Notes under the pieces: generated by a model
The model's database searches: none
The model's input: the letters and a program-made list of their open reading frames with translations, nothing else
What the model was told of the DNA's origin: nothing
Assembly: GCF_945915435.1 (NCBI RefSeq)
Contig: NZ_CAMEFG010000013.1
Coordinates: 1-64,000, forward strand
Source of the DNA: an uncultured Paracoccus sp.
Lineage (GTDB): Bacteria; Pseudomonadota; Alphaproteobacteria; Rhodobacterales; Rhodobacteraceae
Length of the DNA stretch: 64,000 bases
Reading direction: 5' to 3'
Position numbers and translations under genes: made by a program
Shown: positions 54,417 through 64,000 of the stretch, piece after piece
Numbering within the stretch: the first letter of the stretch is position 1
Layout of the letters: the number at the start of each line of letters is the position of its first letter

Positions 54417-55055
54417 ATGGGACAACGTGCTGCGACAGCGGAAGGCGGATGGCGTGGATCGCGCGAGGGCTGGCTTGAAACCGGCTACCGGGCGCTGATC
54501 GAAGGGGGCGTCGATGCGGTCAAGATCCAGCCCCTGGCCAGGCAACTGGGCCTGTCGCGCACCAGCTTTTACTGGTTTTTCGAAGATCGCGAGGCGCTGC
54601 TGACCGCGCTGATCGACGGCTGGGCGGAACGGACCACCATCCCGATGATCGGGGCGGCGCGGGAATATGCCGAATCGCTGGCCGAGGCGATGCTGAACGT
54701 GCTGGCCTGCTTTCTGCCCGACCGTTTCGACAGCAGGCTGGAATTTGCGGTGCGCAGCTGGGGCTTGCAGGACGCAAGCGTCGCCGCCCGCGTGGCCGAG
54801 GCGGACGAGGCGCGGCTGGCGGCCCTGCGCGAGATGCTGGTCCGCTGGGGCCGCCCCGAGCAGGAGGCCGATGTGCGGGCGCGGACGATCTATCTGACGC
54901 AGATCGGCTATATCTCGATGCGCGCGCAAGAGGACCTGGAAACCCGGCTGGCCCGCGTCCCCACCTATGTCGAAATCTACACCGGCACCCGGCCCGAACC
55001 GCGCGAACTCGCGCGATTCGATGCGCGGGTCCGCAGCCTTGCCGGATCGTCATGA
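54417..55055 (+). CDS. TetR-family transcriptional regulator of the betaine region
   Basis: 212 aa. Helix-turn-helix VKIQPLARQLGLSRTSFYWF followed by FEDREALLTALI (about residues 38-70). The C-terminal ligand domain is helical; residues 95-135 (LNVLACFLPDRFDSRLEFAVRSW) resemble other alphaproteobacterial TetR regulators next to demethylase genes. Divergent from the flavin oxidoreductase, with GAACATT repeats between, so it probably represses that gene and itself; it also precedes the ABC transporter genes. Confidence 0.88.
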   Translation: MGQRAATAEGGWRGSREGWLETGYRALIEGGVDAVKIQPLARQLGLSRTSFYWFFEDREALLTALIDGWAERTTIPMIGAAREYAESLAEAMLNVLACFLPDRFDSRLEFAVRSWGLQDASVAARVAEADEARLAALREMLVRWGRPEQEADVRARTIYLTQIGYISMRAQEDLETRLARVPTYVEIYTGTRPEPRELARFDARVRSLAGSS

Positions 55056-55164
55056 GGACGTTCCGCAATCCATTCGGAACGAAGGCCCGCCTTCTTCCGG
55101 CCACCCGGACAGGGCGACGGTCCGAATGGCGAATACCCATGTCGCTACAGGGAGAAACTGAAAA

Positions 55165-56166
55165 ATGAAACGATCCTTCATCCTCGGCACCGCTGCCGCC
55201 CTGCCCTTCATGGCGCTGGCCGGGACCGCCCAGGCCGAATGCGGCGATCTGACGATTGCGAGCATGAACTGGCAAAGCGCGGAATTCGCCGCCGCGCTGG
55301 ACGCCTTCATCCTCAACAACGGTTATGACTGCAACGCCGAGGTGATCCAGGGCGACACGGTGCCGACGCTGACCTCGATGGTCGAACGCGGCCAGCCCGA
55401 GATCGCGCCCGAAGGCTGGGTCGACCTGGTGCCCGAGGTCATCCAGTCGGGCCTGGCCGAAGACCGCATCGTCGTCACCGGCGACATCCTGACCGACGGC
55501 GCCGTCCAGGGCTGGTGGATTCCGAAATACATCGCCGACGCCAACCCCGACCTCAAGACCATCGACGACGTGCTGGCCCGCCCCGACCTGTTCCCCGACC
55601 CCGAGGATCCGTCGAAAGGCGCGATCTTCAACGGTCCGGCGGGCTGGGGCGGCACGGTCGTCACCACCCAGCTTTTCAAGGGTTTCGGGGCCGAGGAAGC
55701 GGGCTTCAACCTGATCGACACCGGCTCGGCCGCCGGTCTGGATGGCTCGATCGCGCGCGCATACGAGCGTGAAGCGGGCTGGGTCGGCTATTACTGGGCG
55801 CCGACCGCGCTTCTGGGCCGTTACGAGATGGTCAAGCTGGACCACGGGGTCGAGCTGGACATGGATGAGTGGCAGAGCTGCACCTCGAACGCCGATTGCG
55901 ACGCGCCGCAGAAGAACGACTGGCCGGTGGACAAGGTGCAGACCGTCGTCGCCAAAAGCTTCGCCGATTCCGCGCCTGACGAGATCATGGACTACCTGTC
56001 CAAGCGGGCCTGGACGAACGAGACCGTGAACGGGATGATGGCCTGGATGACCGACAACCAGGCGCAGGGCGAGGATGGCGCGCGCGAGTTCCTGCGCCTG
56101 CATGAAGAGATGTGGACCGAGTGGGTGACGCCCGAGGCCGCCGAGAAGATCAAGGCGGCGCTCTGA
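55165..56166 (+). CDS. Betaine ABC transporter substrate-binding protein
   Basis: 333 aa. Signal peptide (about 1-24, ending GTAQAE) and an OpuAC/ProX fold. The aromatic residues in GWWIPKYIADANPD and the YYWAPTALLGRYEM segment probably line the quaternary-amine pocket. It is the cognate binder of the permease and ATPase that follow, and about as long as its paralogue at 51 kb. GGGAGAAA precedes the ATG by about 10 nt. Confidence 0.94.
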   Translation: MKRSFILGTAAALPFMALAGTAQAECGDLTIASMNWQSAEFAAALDAFILNNGYDCNAEVIQGDTVPTLTSMVERGQPEIAPEGWVDLVPEVIQSGLAEDRIVVTGDILTDGAVQGWWIPKYIADANPDLKTIDDVLARPDLFPDPEDPSKGAIFNGPAGWGGTVVTTQLFKGFGAEEAGFNLIDTGSAAGLDGSIARAYEREAGWVGYYWAPTALLGRYEMVKLDHGVELDMDEWQSCTSNADCDAPQKNDWPVDKVQTVVAKSFADSAPDEIMDYLSKRAWTNETVNGMMAWMTDNQAQGEDGAREFLRLHEEMWTEWVTPEAAEKIKAAL

Positions 56167-56250
56167 CCTGATCGCGGCGCCCCGATCCCTGCGCGGCGGG
56201 CGGGTCATTCCCGCCCGCCATGACCCGGCACCCTCATGCGCGAGGCACCC

Positions 56251-57141
56251 ATGCCATCCTGGCTGACATCCTTCCCACAGTTGAGCAATTCCTTCCTTCG
56301 CGACCTTCAGCGAAGCATCGACGACGGATTCCGCACCTTCACCCGCGGCTACGGCGACCTGATCGAGGGGTTCTTCAGCCCCCTGCAAACCATGCTGATC
56401 TGGTTCGAGCGGCTGCTGCTGAACACCCCCTGGCTGATCATCCTGGCGGTCGTCGCCGCCCTTGCCTGGGGCGCCAGCCGCAGCCTGCGGGTGGTGATCG
56501 GCAGCGTGGCGACGCTGGTCCTGATCGGCCTGTTCGGGATGTGGACGGACACGATGCGCACCGTCTCGATGGTGCTGGCGGCGACCTTCCTGTCCATCGC
56601 CATCGGCCTGCCCTTGGGGATCGTGATGGCGCGCTCGGACCGGGTGCAGCGGCTCATCAGCCCGGTGCTGGACATCATGCAGACCATGCCCAGCTTCGTC
56701 TACCTGATCCCGGTGGTGATGCTGCTGGGCATCGGCCGGGTGCCCGGCCTGATCGCGGTGGTGATCTACGCCATCCCGCCGATGATCCGGCTGACCAACC
56801 TGGGCATCCGCCAGGTCGACCGCGAGGTGCTGGAAGCCACCGACGCCTTCGGTTCATCCGCCTGGCAGAAGCTGGTCAAGGCGCAGTTGCCGCTGGCGCT
56901 GCCCACGATCATGGCCGGCATCAACCAGACCATCATGATGGCGCTGGCGATGGTGGTGATCGCCTCGATGATCGGGGTGCAGGGGCTGGGCCAGCCGGTG
57001 CTGCGCGCGATCTCGAACCAGTATTTCACGCTGGGGCTGTTCAACGGCTTCGCCATCGTCGGCATCGCCATCCTCTTCGACCGCATCAGCCAGGCCTGGG
57101 GCAAGCGGCTGCAAAAGCACCAGGAGGCCAGCCATGACTGA
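56251..57141 (+). CDS. Betaine ABC transporter permease
   Basis: 296 aa. About six membrane segments, with the inner-membrane permease EAA-like loop EATDAFGSSAWQKLVKAQLP and following PLALPTIMAGINQTIMMAL. Resembles OpuAB/ProW. GAGG (56242-56245) before ATG 56251 supports this start; ATG 56236 lacks a good ribosome site. The ATPase gene overlaps the last 8 bp. Confidence 0.93.
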   Translation: MPSWLTSFPQLSNSFLRDLQRSIDDGFRTFTRGYGDLIEGFFSPLQTMLIWFERLLLNTPWLIILAVVAALAWGASRSLRVVIGSVATLVLIGLFGMWTDTMRTVSMVLAATFLSIAIGLPLGIVMARSDRVQRLISPVLDIMQTMPSFVYLIPVVMLLGIGRVPGLIAVVIYAIPPMIRLTNLGIRQVDREVLEATDAFGSSAWQKLVKAQLPLALPTIMAGINQTIMMALAMVVIASMIGVQGLGQPVLRAISNQYFTLGLFNGFAIVGIAILFDRISQAWGKRLQKHQEASHD

Positions 57142-58174
57142 TCCCGCCATCGACCCCATCGGCATCGAGATCCGCAACCTCTACAAGATCTTCGGTCCCA
57201 ACCCCGAGGCCCATGTCGCAGCCGTCCGCGCCGGCATGAGCAAGGCCGAATTGCAGGCCCGCCACGGCCATGTGCTGGGCCTGAGCGACATCAACATCTC
57301 GGTCGTGCCGGGGTCCATCCAGGTCATCATGGGGCTGTCCGGCTCGGGCAAATCGACGCTGATCCGCCACATCAACCGGCTGATCGACCCCACCGCGGGC
57401 GAGATCATCATCGAGGGCCGGAACGTCGTCGAGATGTCGCGCCAGGATCTGCGCGCCTTCCGCCGCCACAAGACCGCGATGGTGTTCCAGAAATTCGGCC
57501 TGCTGCCGCATCGCACCGTGCTGGACAACGCGGCCTATGGCCTTGAGGTGCAAGGTATTTCGCAATCCGAACGCTACCGCACCGCCATGCGCTGGATCGA
57601 GCGGGTGGGCCTGTCGGGTTTCGAGAAGAGCTATCCCAGCCAGCTTTCCGGCGGCATGCAGCAGCGGGTGGGCCTGGCCCGCGCGCTGGCCAACGATGCC
57701 CCGATCCTCTTGATGGATGAGGCCTATTCGGCGCTGGACCCGCTGATCCGCTACGACATGCAGACGGTGCTGCTGGATTTGCAGCAAGAGGTCCGCAAGA
57801 CCATTGTCTTCATCACCCACGATCTGGACGAGGCCCTGCGCATCGGCGACCGCATCGCCCTGCTGCGCGACGGCTCGGTGATCCAGCAGGGCACGGCGCA
57901 GGACATCGTGATGCGCCCCGCCGACGACTATGTGGCGAATTTCGTCCAGCATGTCGACCGCGGCAAGGTGCTGAAGGTCGGCGCGGTCATGGTCCAGCCC
58001 ACGGGCGCCCTGCCCGAGGCCGCCATCGCCACCGATGCCAGCATCGCCGAGGCCCTGCAACAGATGGCCGCCAACCATCTGCAAGCCCTGCGCGTCGATG
58101 ACCCCGAAGGCCAGCCCATCGGCATCATCCCCTTCCAGGATGCGATCGACGCCTATACCGGGCAGCACAGATGA
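57134..58174 (+). CDS. Betaine ABC transporter ATP-binding protein
   Basis: 346 aa. Walker A GLSGSGKST (about 67-75), Q-loop VFQKFGLLPHRTV, signature LSGGMQQRVGLARAL (about 171-185), Walker B ILLMDEAYSALDP (about 191-203) and switch His in FITHDLDEAL. A C-terminal region of about 100 residues after residue 245 resembles the CBS-like tail of OpuAA/ProV. It overlaps the permease gene by 8 bp and the next gene by 4 bp, indicating one operon. Confidence 0.95.
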   Translation: MTDPAIDPIGIEIRNLYKIFGPNPEAHVAAVRAGMSKAELQARHGHVLGLSDINISVVPGSIQVIMGLSGSGKSTLIRHINRLIDPTAGEIIIEGRNVVEMSRQDLRAFRRHKTAMVFQKFGLLPHRTVLDNAAYGLEVQGISQSERYRTAMRWIERVGLSGFEKSYPSQLSGGMQQRVGLARALANDAPILLMDEAYSALDPLIRYDMQTVLLDLQQEVRKTIVFITHDLDEALRIGDRIALLRDGSVIQQGTAQDIVMRPADDYVANFVQHVDRGKVLKVGAVMVQPTGALPEAAIATDASIAEALQQMAANHLQALRVDDPEGQPIGIIPFQDAIDAYTGQHR

Positions 58175-58959
58175 AAACCGGCATCATCGGCGCAACCGGC
58201 TGGCTGGGATCGGCGCTTGGCGCGGGGCTTTTGTCGCGCGGCATCGTCCAGCCGGGCGACCTGGTGCTGCTGAACCGCAGCGGGCCGCGCCCCGATTATC
58301 ACGGCCATGCCGATGTGATCTGGGCGCGGGACGTGGCGGATCTGGTGGCGCAAAGCGAGGTGGTCGTGGTCTCGGTCCGCCCCGAGGATTGGCCGGGCCT
58401 GGACCTGCGGGCCGCGGGGCGGCTGGTCATCTCTTTCATGGCCGGGGTCGAGGCGGCGACACTTGCCACCTGCGGCGGGCGCATCGTGCGGGCAATGCCC
58501 AATGCCGCCGCCGAGATCGGCGTGTCCTACTCGCCCTTCTGGGCCGCCGAAGGAGTGACCGAGGCCGAGCGCGATACGGTCCGCCGCCTGCTTTCCGCCA
58601 TCGGCACCACCGACGAGTTGGAAGCCGAGGCGCAGATCGACCTGATGACCGCCCTGCCCGGCTCGGGCGCGGCCTATCCGGCGCTGATGGCGGTGGCGAT
58701 GGCCGGGTTCATGCGCGCGCAGGGCGTCGCGGACGCCATTGCCTGGCGCGCTGCCGAGGCCGCCGTCATCGGCGGCGCGCGGCTGCTGGAAGGCCGCATC
58801 ACCGAGGCCCCCGCCCTGCTGGCCGCCTATCGCGATTATCGCGGCACCACCGCGGCGGGGCTGGACGCCGCCGAGTCCGCGGGCTTCAGCCGGGCCATCG
58901 AGGCGGCGCTGGACGCGGCGGCTGACAAGGCGCGGCGCATGGCGCGCGGCAAGGCATGA
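58171..58959 (+). CDS. Pyrroline-5-carboxylate reductase family protein
   Basis: 262 aa. NADP-binding IIGATGWLGSALGAGL at the N-terminus, the RAMPNAAAEIGVSYSPF block and the C-terminal helical domain with ALPGSGAAYPALMAVAMAGF and GARLLEG. ProC homologues reduce a pyrroline carboxylate to proline. In this operon it may instead act on a hydroxylated or D-configured pyrroline produced from hydroxyproline betaine; that is inference. Overlaps the ATPase and FAD oxidoreductase genes by 4 bp each. Confidence 0.88.
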   Translation: MKTGIIGATGWLGSALGAGLLSRGIVQPGDLVLLNRSGPRPDYHGHADVIWARDVADLVAQSEVVVVSVRPEDWPGLDLRAAGRLVISFMAGVEAATLATCGGRIVRAMPNAAAEIGVSYSPFWAAEGVTEAERDTVRRLLSAIGTTDELEAEAQIDLMTALPGSGAAYPALMAVAMAGFMRAQGVADAIAWRAAEAAVIGGARLLEGRITEAPALLAAYRDYRGTTAAGLDAAESAGFSRAIEAALDAAADKARRMARGKA

Positions 58960-60434
58960 CCCGCCCGCCGCTCTCCAGCCTCGACGGCGCGGATTACGAC
59001 GTGATCGTGATCGGCGCGGGCGCGGTCGGCTGCGCCAGCGCGCGGCAACTGGCCGGGCGCGGCTTTCGCACCCTGCTGGTGGATCGCGGCGATATCGGCG
59101 CGGGCACCTCGTCGCGCTCCAGCCGGATGCTCTATTCCGGGCTGGGTTATCTGGCCGCGCGCTATCCCTTGTGGCAGATGCCCTTCCGCCCCGCCGACAT
59201 GATCCGGCGGCTGCTTTATACGCGCGACGTGATGCACTGCCGGGCGGAACTGGTCCGCGATATGCCCGGCCACCTGACGAAGCACCGCTTTCATTATCCG
59301 TTCCGCAAGGGCGACCGCTATCCGCCCTGGCTGGTCGATCTGGGCTTTCGCCTGGTCGAGGCGCTGGACGGCTGGCGGGTGCCCTTGGCCTATCGCCGCC
59401 TTGCCCCGCAGCAGGCGGCCGATGAAAGCGCCCTGGCGGCGGCGCTTGGCGGGCCGCTGCGCGGGGTCGGGGTGTTCGAGGAATACATGTATGCCTGGCC
59501 CGAACGGATCTGCGTCGATACCGCGCTGGATGCCGAGCGGCGGGGCGCCACCATCCGCACCTATGCCGAGGTAACGGGTATCGCGGGCGAGGGCGGCGAC
59601 TGGCAGGTTACGCTGGATGAGCGCGCGCCCGAGGCGCAGGGACAGGCGCGGGTCCGCGCCCGCATGGTGGTGAACGCTGCCGGTCCCTGGATCGACCGGG
59701 TGCCGGGGGGCGGCACGGGCAGGCGGCGAGTGATCGGGATCAAGGGCGTCAACGTCATGGTCCGCCTGCCGCAGGCGTTTCGCGGCCAGGGGCTGGAGGC
59801 CTTTTCCCGCAAGGGCGAACCCTATTACGTCTTTCCCTGGCGCGATTTCCACTTTATCGGCCCGACCGAGACCGAGGTGACCGAGAACCCCGACGATATC
59901 CGCGTCGAACAGGCCGAGATCGACTATATCCTGGCCGAGGCCAACCATCTGTTCCCCGACCTGCGCCTGACGCGGGCGGATGTGCAACATTGCTGGTGCG
60001 GGGTGCGCCCGACCTCGACCCGCGACGGGCAGATGACCAGCCTGCCCGTCGAGGTGGCCGAAGATACGGACAGGCCGGGCCTGCTGGCCGTCACCGGCTC
60101 GACCATCATGCTGCATCGCCACGCGGCGCGGAAAGTGGCGCGGGCGGTCGAAAAGCGGCTTGGCAGGCGGGGACCCGCGCCCGAGGGCGTCATTCCCGCC
60201 CCGCAAACCCATGACGAGGGCATCGGCCAGATGGCGGCGCGCGAACATGTCGTGCGGCTTGCCGACCTGATCCGCCGCCGCCTGCCCGACGGGCTGGACC
60301 CCGATCTGGGCCGCAGCCGGGCCGAGGAACTGTCCCATATCGCCACCGCCAGCCTGAACTGGACCGACGCGCGCCGGCAGGACGAGCTGCGCCATTTCGT
60401 GGAGGATACCGCACGGGTCTACCGACAGCCGTAG
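58956..60434 (+). CDS. FAD-dependent oxidoreductase (GlpD/DAO-like)
   Basis: 492 aa. FAD-binding VIVIGAGAVGCASARQLAGRG followed by GTSSRSSRMLYSGLGYL (phosphate-binding region of the glycerol-3-phosphate dehydrogenase/D-amino-acid oxidase superfamily), and GVRPTSTRDGQM near the C-terminus. Glycerol-3-phosphate dehydrogenase would be the default name, but the operon suggests oxidation of a betaine-derived amine or D-(hydroxy)proline. Starts inside the upstream stop (ATGA). It ends 4 bp from the convergent LysR gene. Confidence 0.8.
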   Translation: MTRPPLSSLDGADYDVIVIGAGAVGCASARQLAGRGFRTLLVDRGDIGAGTSSRSSRMLYSGLGYLAARYPLWQMPFRPADMIRRLLYTRDVMHCRAELVRDMPGHLTKHRFHYPFRKGDRYPPWLVDLGFRLVEALDGWRVPLAYRRLAPQQAADESALAAALGGPLRGVGVFEEYMYAWPERICVDTALDAERRGATIRTYAEVTGIAGEGGDWQVTLDERAPEAQGQARVRARMVVNAAGPWIDRVPGGGTGRRRVIGIKGVNVMVRLPQAFRGQGLEAFSRKGEPYYVFPWRDFHFIGPTETEVTENPDDIRVEQAEIDYILAEANHLFPDLRLTRADVQHCWCGVRPTSTRDGQMTSLPVEVAEDTDRPGLLAVTGSTIMLHRHAARKVARAVEKRLGRRGPAPEGVIPAPQTHDEGIGQMAAREHVVRLADLIRRRLPDGLDPDLGRSRAEELSHIATASLNWTDARRQDELRHFVEDTARVYRQP

Positions 60435-60438
60435 GGGT

Positions 60439-61314
60439 CTATCCCGGCACCAGCCAGTCGGCGAACAGCCGCGCCTTGGCCGAGGCGCGGGGGTGGATGG
60501 TCAGGTGGAACCCGGCTGGCGAGGGCATGGTCTCGGGCACCAGCCGCACCAGTCGCCCCTGGTCCAGCAGGCTGCCGACCAGCCCTTCCCAGCCCAATAC
60601 CGCGCCCACGTCGTCCTCGGCCGCCTGAAGCGCGATCATGTGGTTGTTGACATGCAGGCTGCGCCCCTTGGGGGCCGGGTGACCCATCGCGCGGAACCAA
60701 TCCGTCCAGGTGGTCCAGTCGCTTTCCTCGCTGCGCATGTGGATCAGGGGCGCGGTCAGCAGATCGGCGGCATTGCGGATGCCATGTTCGTGCCGGAACC
60801 GTTCCGTGCCGATGGCAAGGATCCGGTCGTGAAACAGCGGGCGCCATTCCTCGTCATTGTCCTGGGGCACGGCGTAGCGGATGCTGAGATCGTGCCGCCC
60901 CGCTGAACCCGGCACGTCGCTGATGATCTGCGAAACGGTGATGCCGGGATGATACTTCCAGAAGGCGGCGATCTTGGGGGTCAGCCACAGCGCGCTGACC
61001 GCGGTCGAGGCGCGGATGGTGACGTCCACCGTTTCCGGGCTTTCGCGCAACTGGGTCACGGTGTCCGAGATCATCTCGAAACTGCGTTGCAGGGTCACCA
61101 GCAGGAAAGCGCCTTTCTCGGTCAGTTCGACCCCGCGATGGCGGCGGATGAACAGCGCGCAGCCAAGGTCGCGCTCCAGCGCCTTGATCTGGTGGCTGAC
61201 GGCGGCGGGGGTGACGTTAATCTCGTTTGCGGCCGTCTTGAAGCTCATGTTTCGGGCGGCGGCCTCGAAACAGATCAGGGCGGTCATCGAGGAAAGGTCG
61301 TAGGGTCTGCGCAA
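60439..61314 (-). CDS. LysR-family regulator (GcvA-like) divergent from the Rieske genes
   Basis: 291 aa with a TTG start at 61314; GGAGG 7 nt upstream supports it, and ATG 61287 would remove part of the HTH lead. The DNA-binding domain reads FEAAARNMSFKTAANEINVT then PAAVSHQIKALERDLGCALFIRRHRGVELTEKGAFLL, the GcvA subgroup. It faces the Rieske oxygenase gene across about 126 bp, and is the likely activator or repressor of that gene and hpbD. Confidence 0.9.
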   Translation of the reverse strand: MRRPYDLSSMTALICFEAAARNMSFKTAANEINVTPAAVSHQIKALERDLGCALFIRRHRGVELTEKGAFLLVTLQRSFEMISDTVTQLRESPETVDVTIRASTAVSALWLTPKIAAFWKYHPGITVSQIISDVPGSAGRHDLSIRYAVPQDNDEEWRPLFHDRILAIGTERFRHEHGIRNAADLLTAPLIHMRSEESDWTTWTDWFRAMGHPAPKGRSLHVNNHMIALQAAEDDVGAVLGWEGLVGSLLDQGRLVRLVPETMPSPAGFHLTIHPRASAKARLFADWLVPG

Positions 61315-61410
61315 CGAACAACCTCCGGGCCGTTTTCAGGTTACCTGAACTAATCCACGGTGAATTTTTATGCCGTTGTCAAGATGTCGCATCGGGGGGA
61401 ACGTCATTGA

Positions 61411-63749
<2,339 letters not shown>

Positions 63750-63776
63750 CGGGTTCCAACATGATCGGGGCTGACA

Positions 63777-64000
63777 ATGAAGATTTCCGAAATCCATGTA
63801 TATGCCCATGACCTGCCGGTCAGGGACGGTCCCTATGTCATCGCCAGCTCGACGGTCTGGTCGCTGCAAAGCACGCTGGTCAGGATCGTGGCCGACAACG
63901 GGCTGGTGGGCTGGGGCGAGACCTGCCCCGTCGGCCCGACCTATGCGCCCAGCCACGCGCTTGGCGCCCGCGCCGCGCTGGCCGAGATGGCGCCGGGCCT
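63777..64000 (+). CDS. hpbD: 4-hydroxyproline betaine 2-epimerase, 5' part (3' end outside window)
   Basis: The first 74 codons of an enolase-superfamily protein, starting [15 protein letters not shown] and containing the N-terminal capping segment up to AEMAPG. From memory it is nearly identical to the characterised HpbD of Paracoccus denitrificans, which epimerises C2 of trans-4-hydroxy-L-proline betaine and proline betaine. The catalytic lysines and metal ligands lie beyond the window, so activity cannot be checked. GGGG just upstream serves as ribosome site; it follows the reductase by 27 bp. Confidence 0.85.
   Translation, partial: MKISEIHVYAHDLPVRDGPYVIASSTVWSLQSTLVRIVADNGLVGWGETCPVGPTYAPSHALGARAALAEMAPG

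Overview
The window looks like a chromosomal segment of a high-GC alphaproteobacterium of the Rhodobacteraceae, most likely Paracoccus or a close relative. Three things support this: the dense pyrH-frr-uppS-cdsA-dxr-rseP-bamA-skp gene order, the complete ccoNOQP-ccoGHIS cbb3 oxidase locus beside an FNR-type regulator and hemN, and a 3'-terminal betaine catabolism cluster whose last gene closely resembles, from memory, the hydroxyproline betaine 2-epimerase of Paracoccus denitrificans. No rRNA, tRNA, CRISPR array, insertion sequence or prophage was recognised.

Layout. 0-14 kb is housekeeping: the 3' end of ppx, rlmE, an AraC regulator, miaA, pyrH, a two-gene insertion (an RTX-repeat protein and an unknown protein), then frr-uppS-cdsA-dxr-rseP and bamA-skp, which make isoprenoid and phospholipid precursors and assemble the outer membrane. 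14-27 kb is mixed: nucleoside hydrolase and penicillin-acylase-like genes, a beta-hydroxyacid dehydrogenase, a low-GC sulfotransferase-like gene, an orphan VgrG, hemF, a small lipoprotein, a degenerate SDR, an RsmC-like methyltransferase, clpS, and a D,D-carboxypeptidase with a SPOR-like tail. 27-39 kb is the microaerobic respiration region: ccoS, ccoI, ccoH, ccoG, ccoP, ccoQ, ccoO and ccoN on the minus strand, then a universal stress protein, fnr and hemN. Three FNR-type boxes lie in the intergenic regions. 39-41 kb holds a sulfite dehydrogenase pair (SorAB-like), followed by a remnant of a cytochrome b561 gene. 41-47 kb carries two glutathione S-transferases, an aldo/keto reductase, TetR and LysR regulators and a YkvI-type membrane protein.

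47-64 kb reads as a quaternary-amine (betaine) utilisation region. A GlxA/GbdR-type regulator sits divergent to serine dehydratase (sdaA) and formyl-THF deformylase (purU). Next come a betaine-binding protein, a dimethylglycine-demethylase-like flavin oxidoreductase with a divergent TetR, and a betaine ABC transporter. The transporter is followed by a pyrroline-5-carboxylate reductase homologue, an FAD oxidoreductase, a LysR regulator, a Rieske N-demethylase with its reductase, and the start of hpbD. The inferred logic is as follows: the ABC system imports a proline-type betaine, HpbD epimerises it, the Rieske pair and the flavoprotein remove the two N-methyl groups, FAD/NAD enzymes oxidise the ring, and SdaA and PurU dispose of the serine and one-carbon units released.
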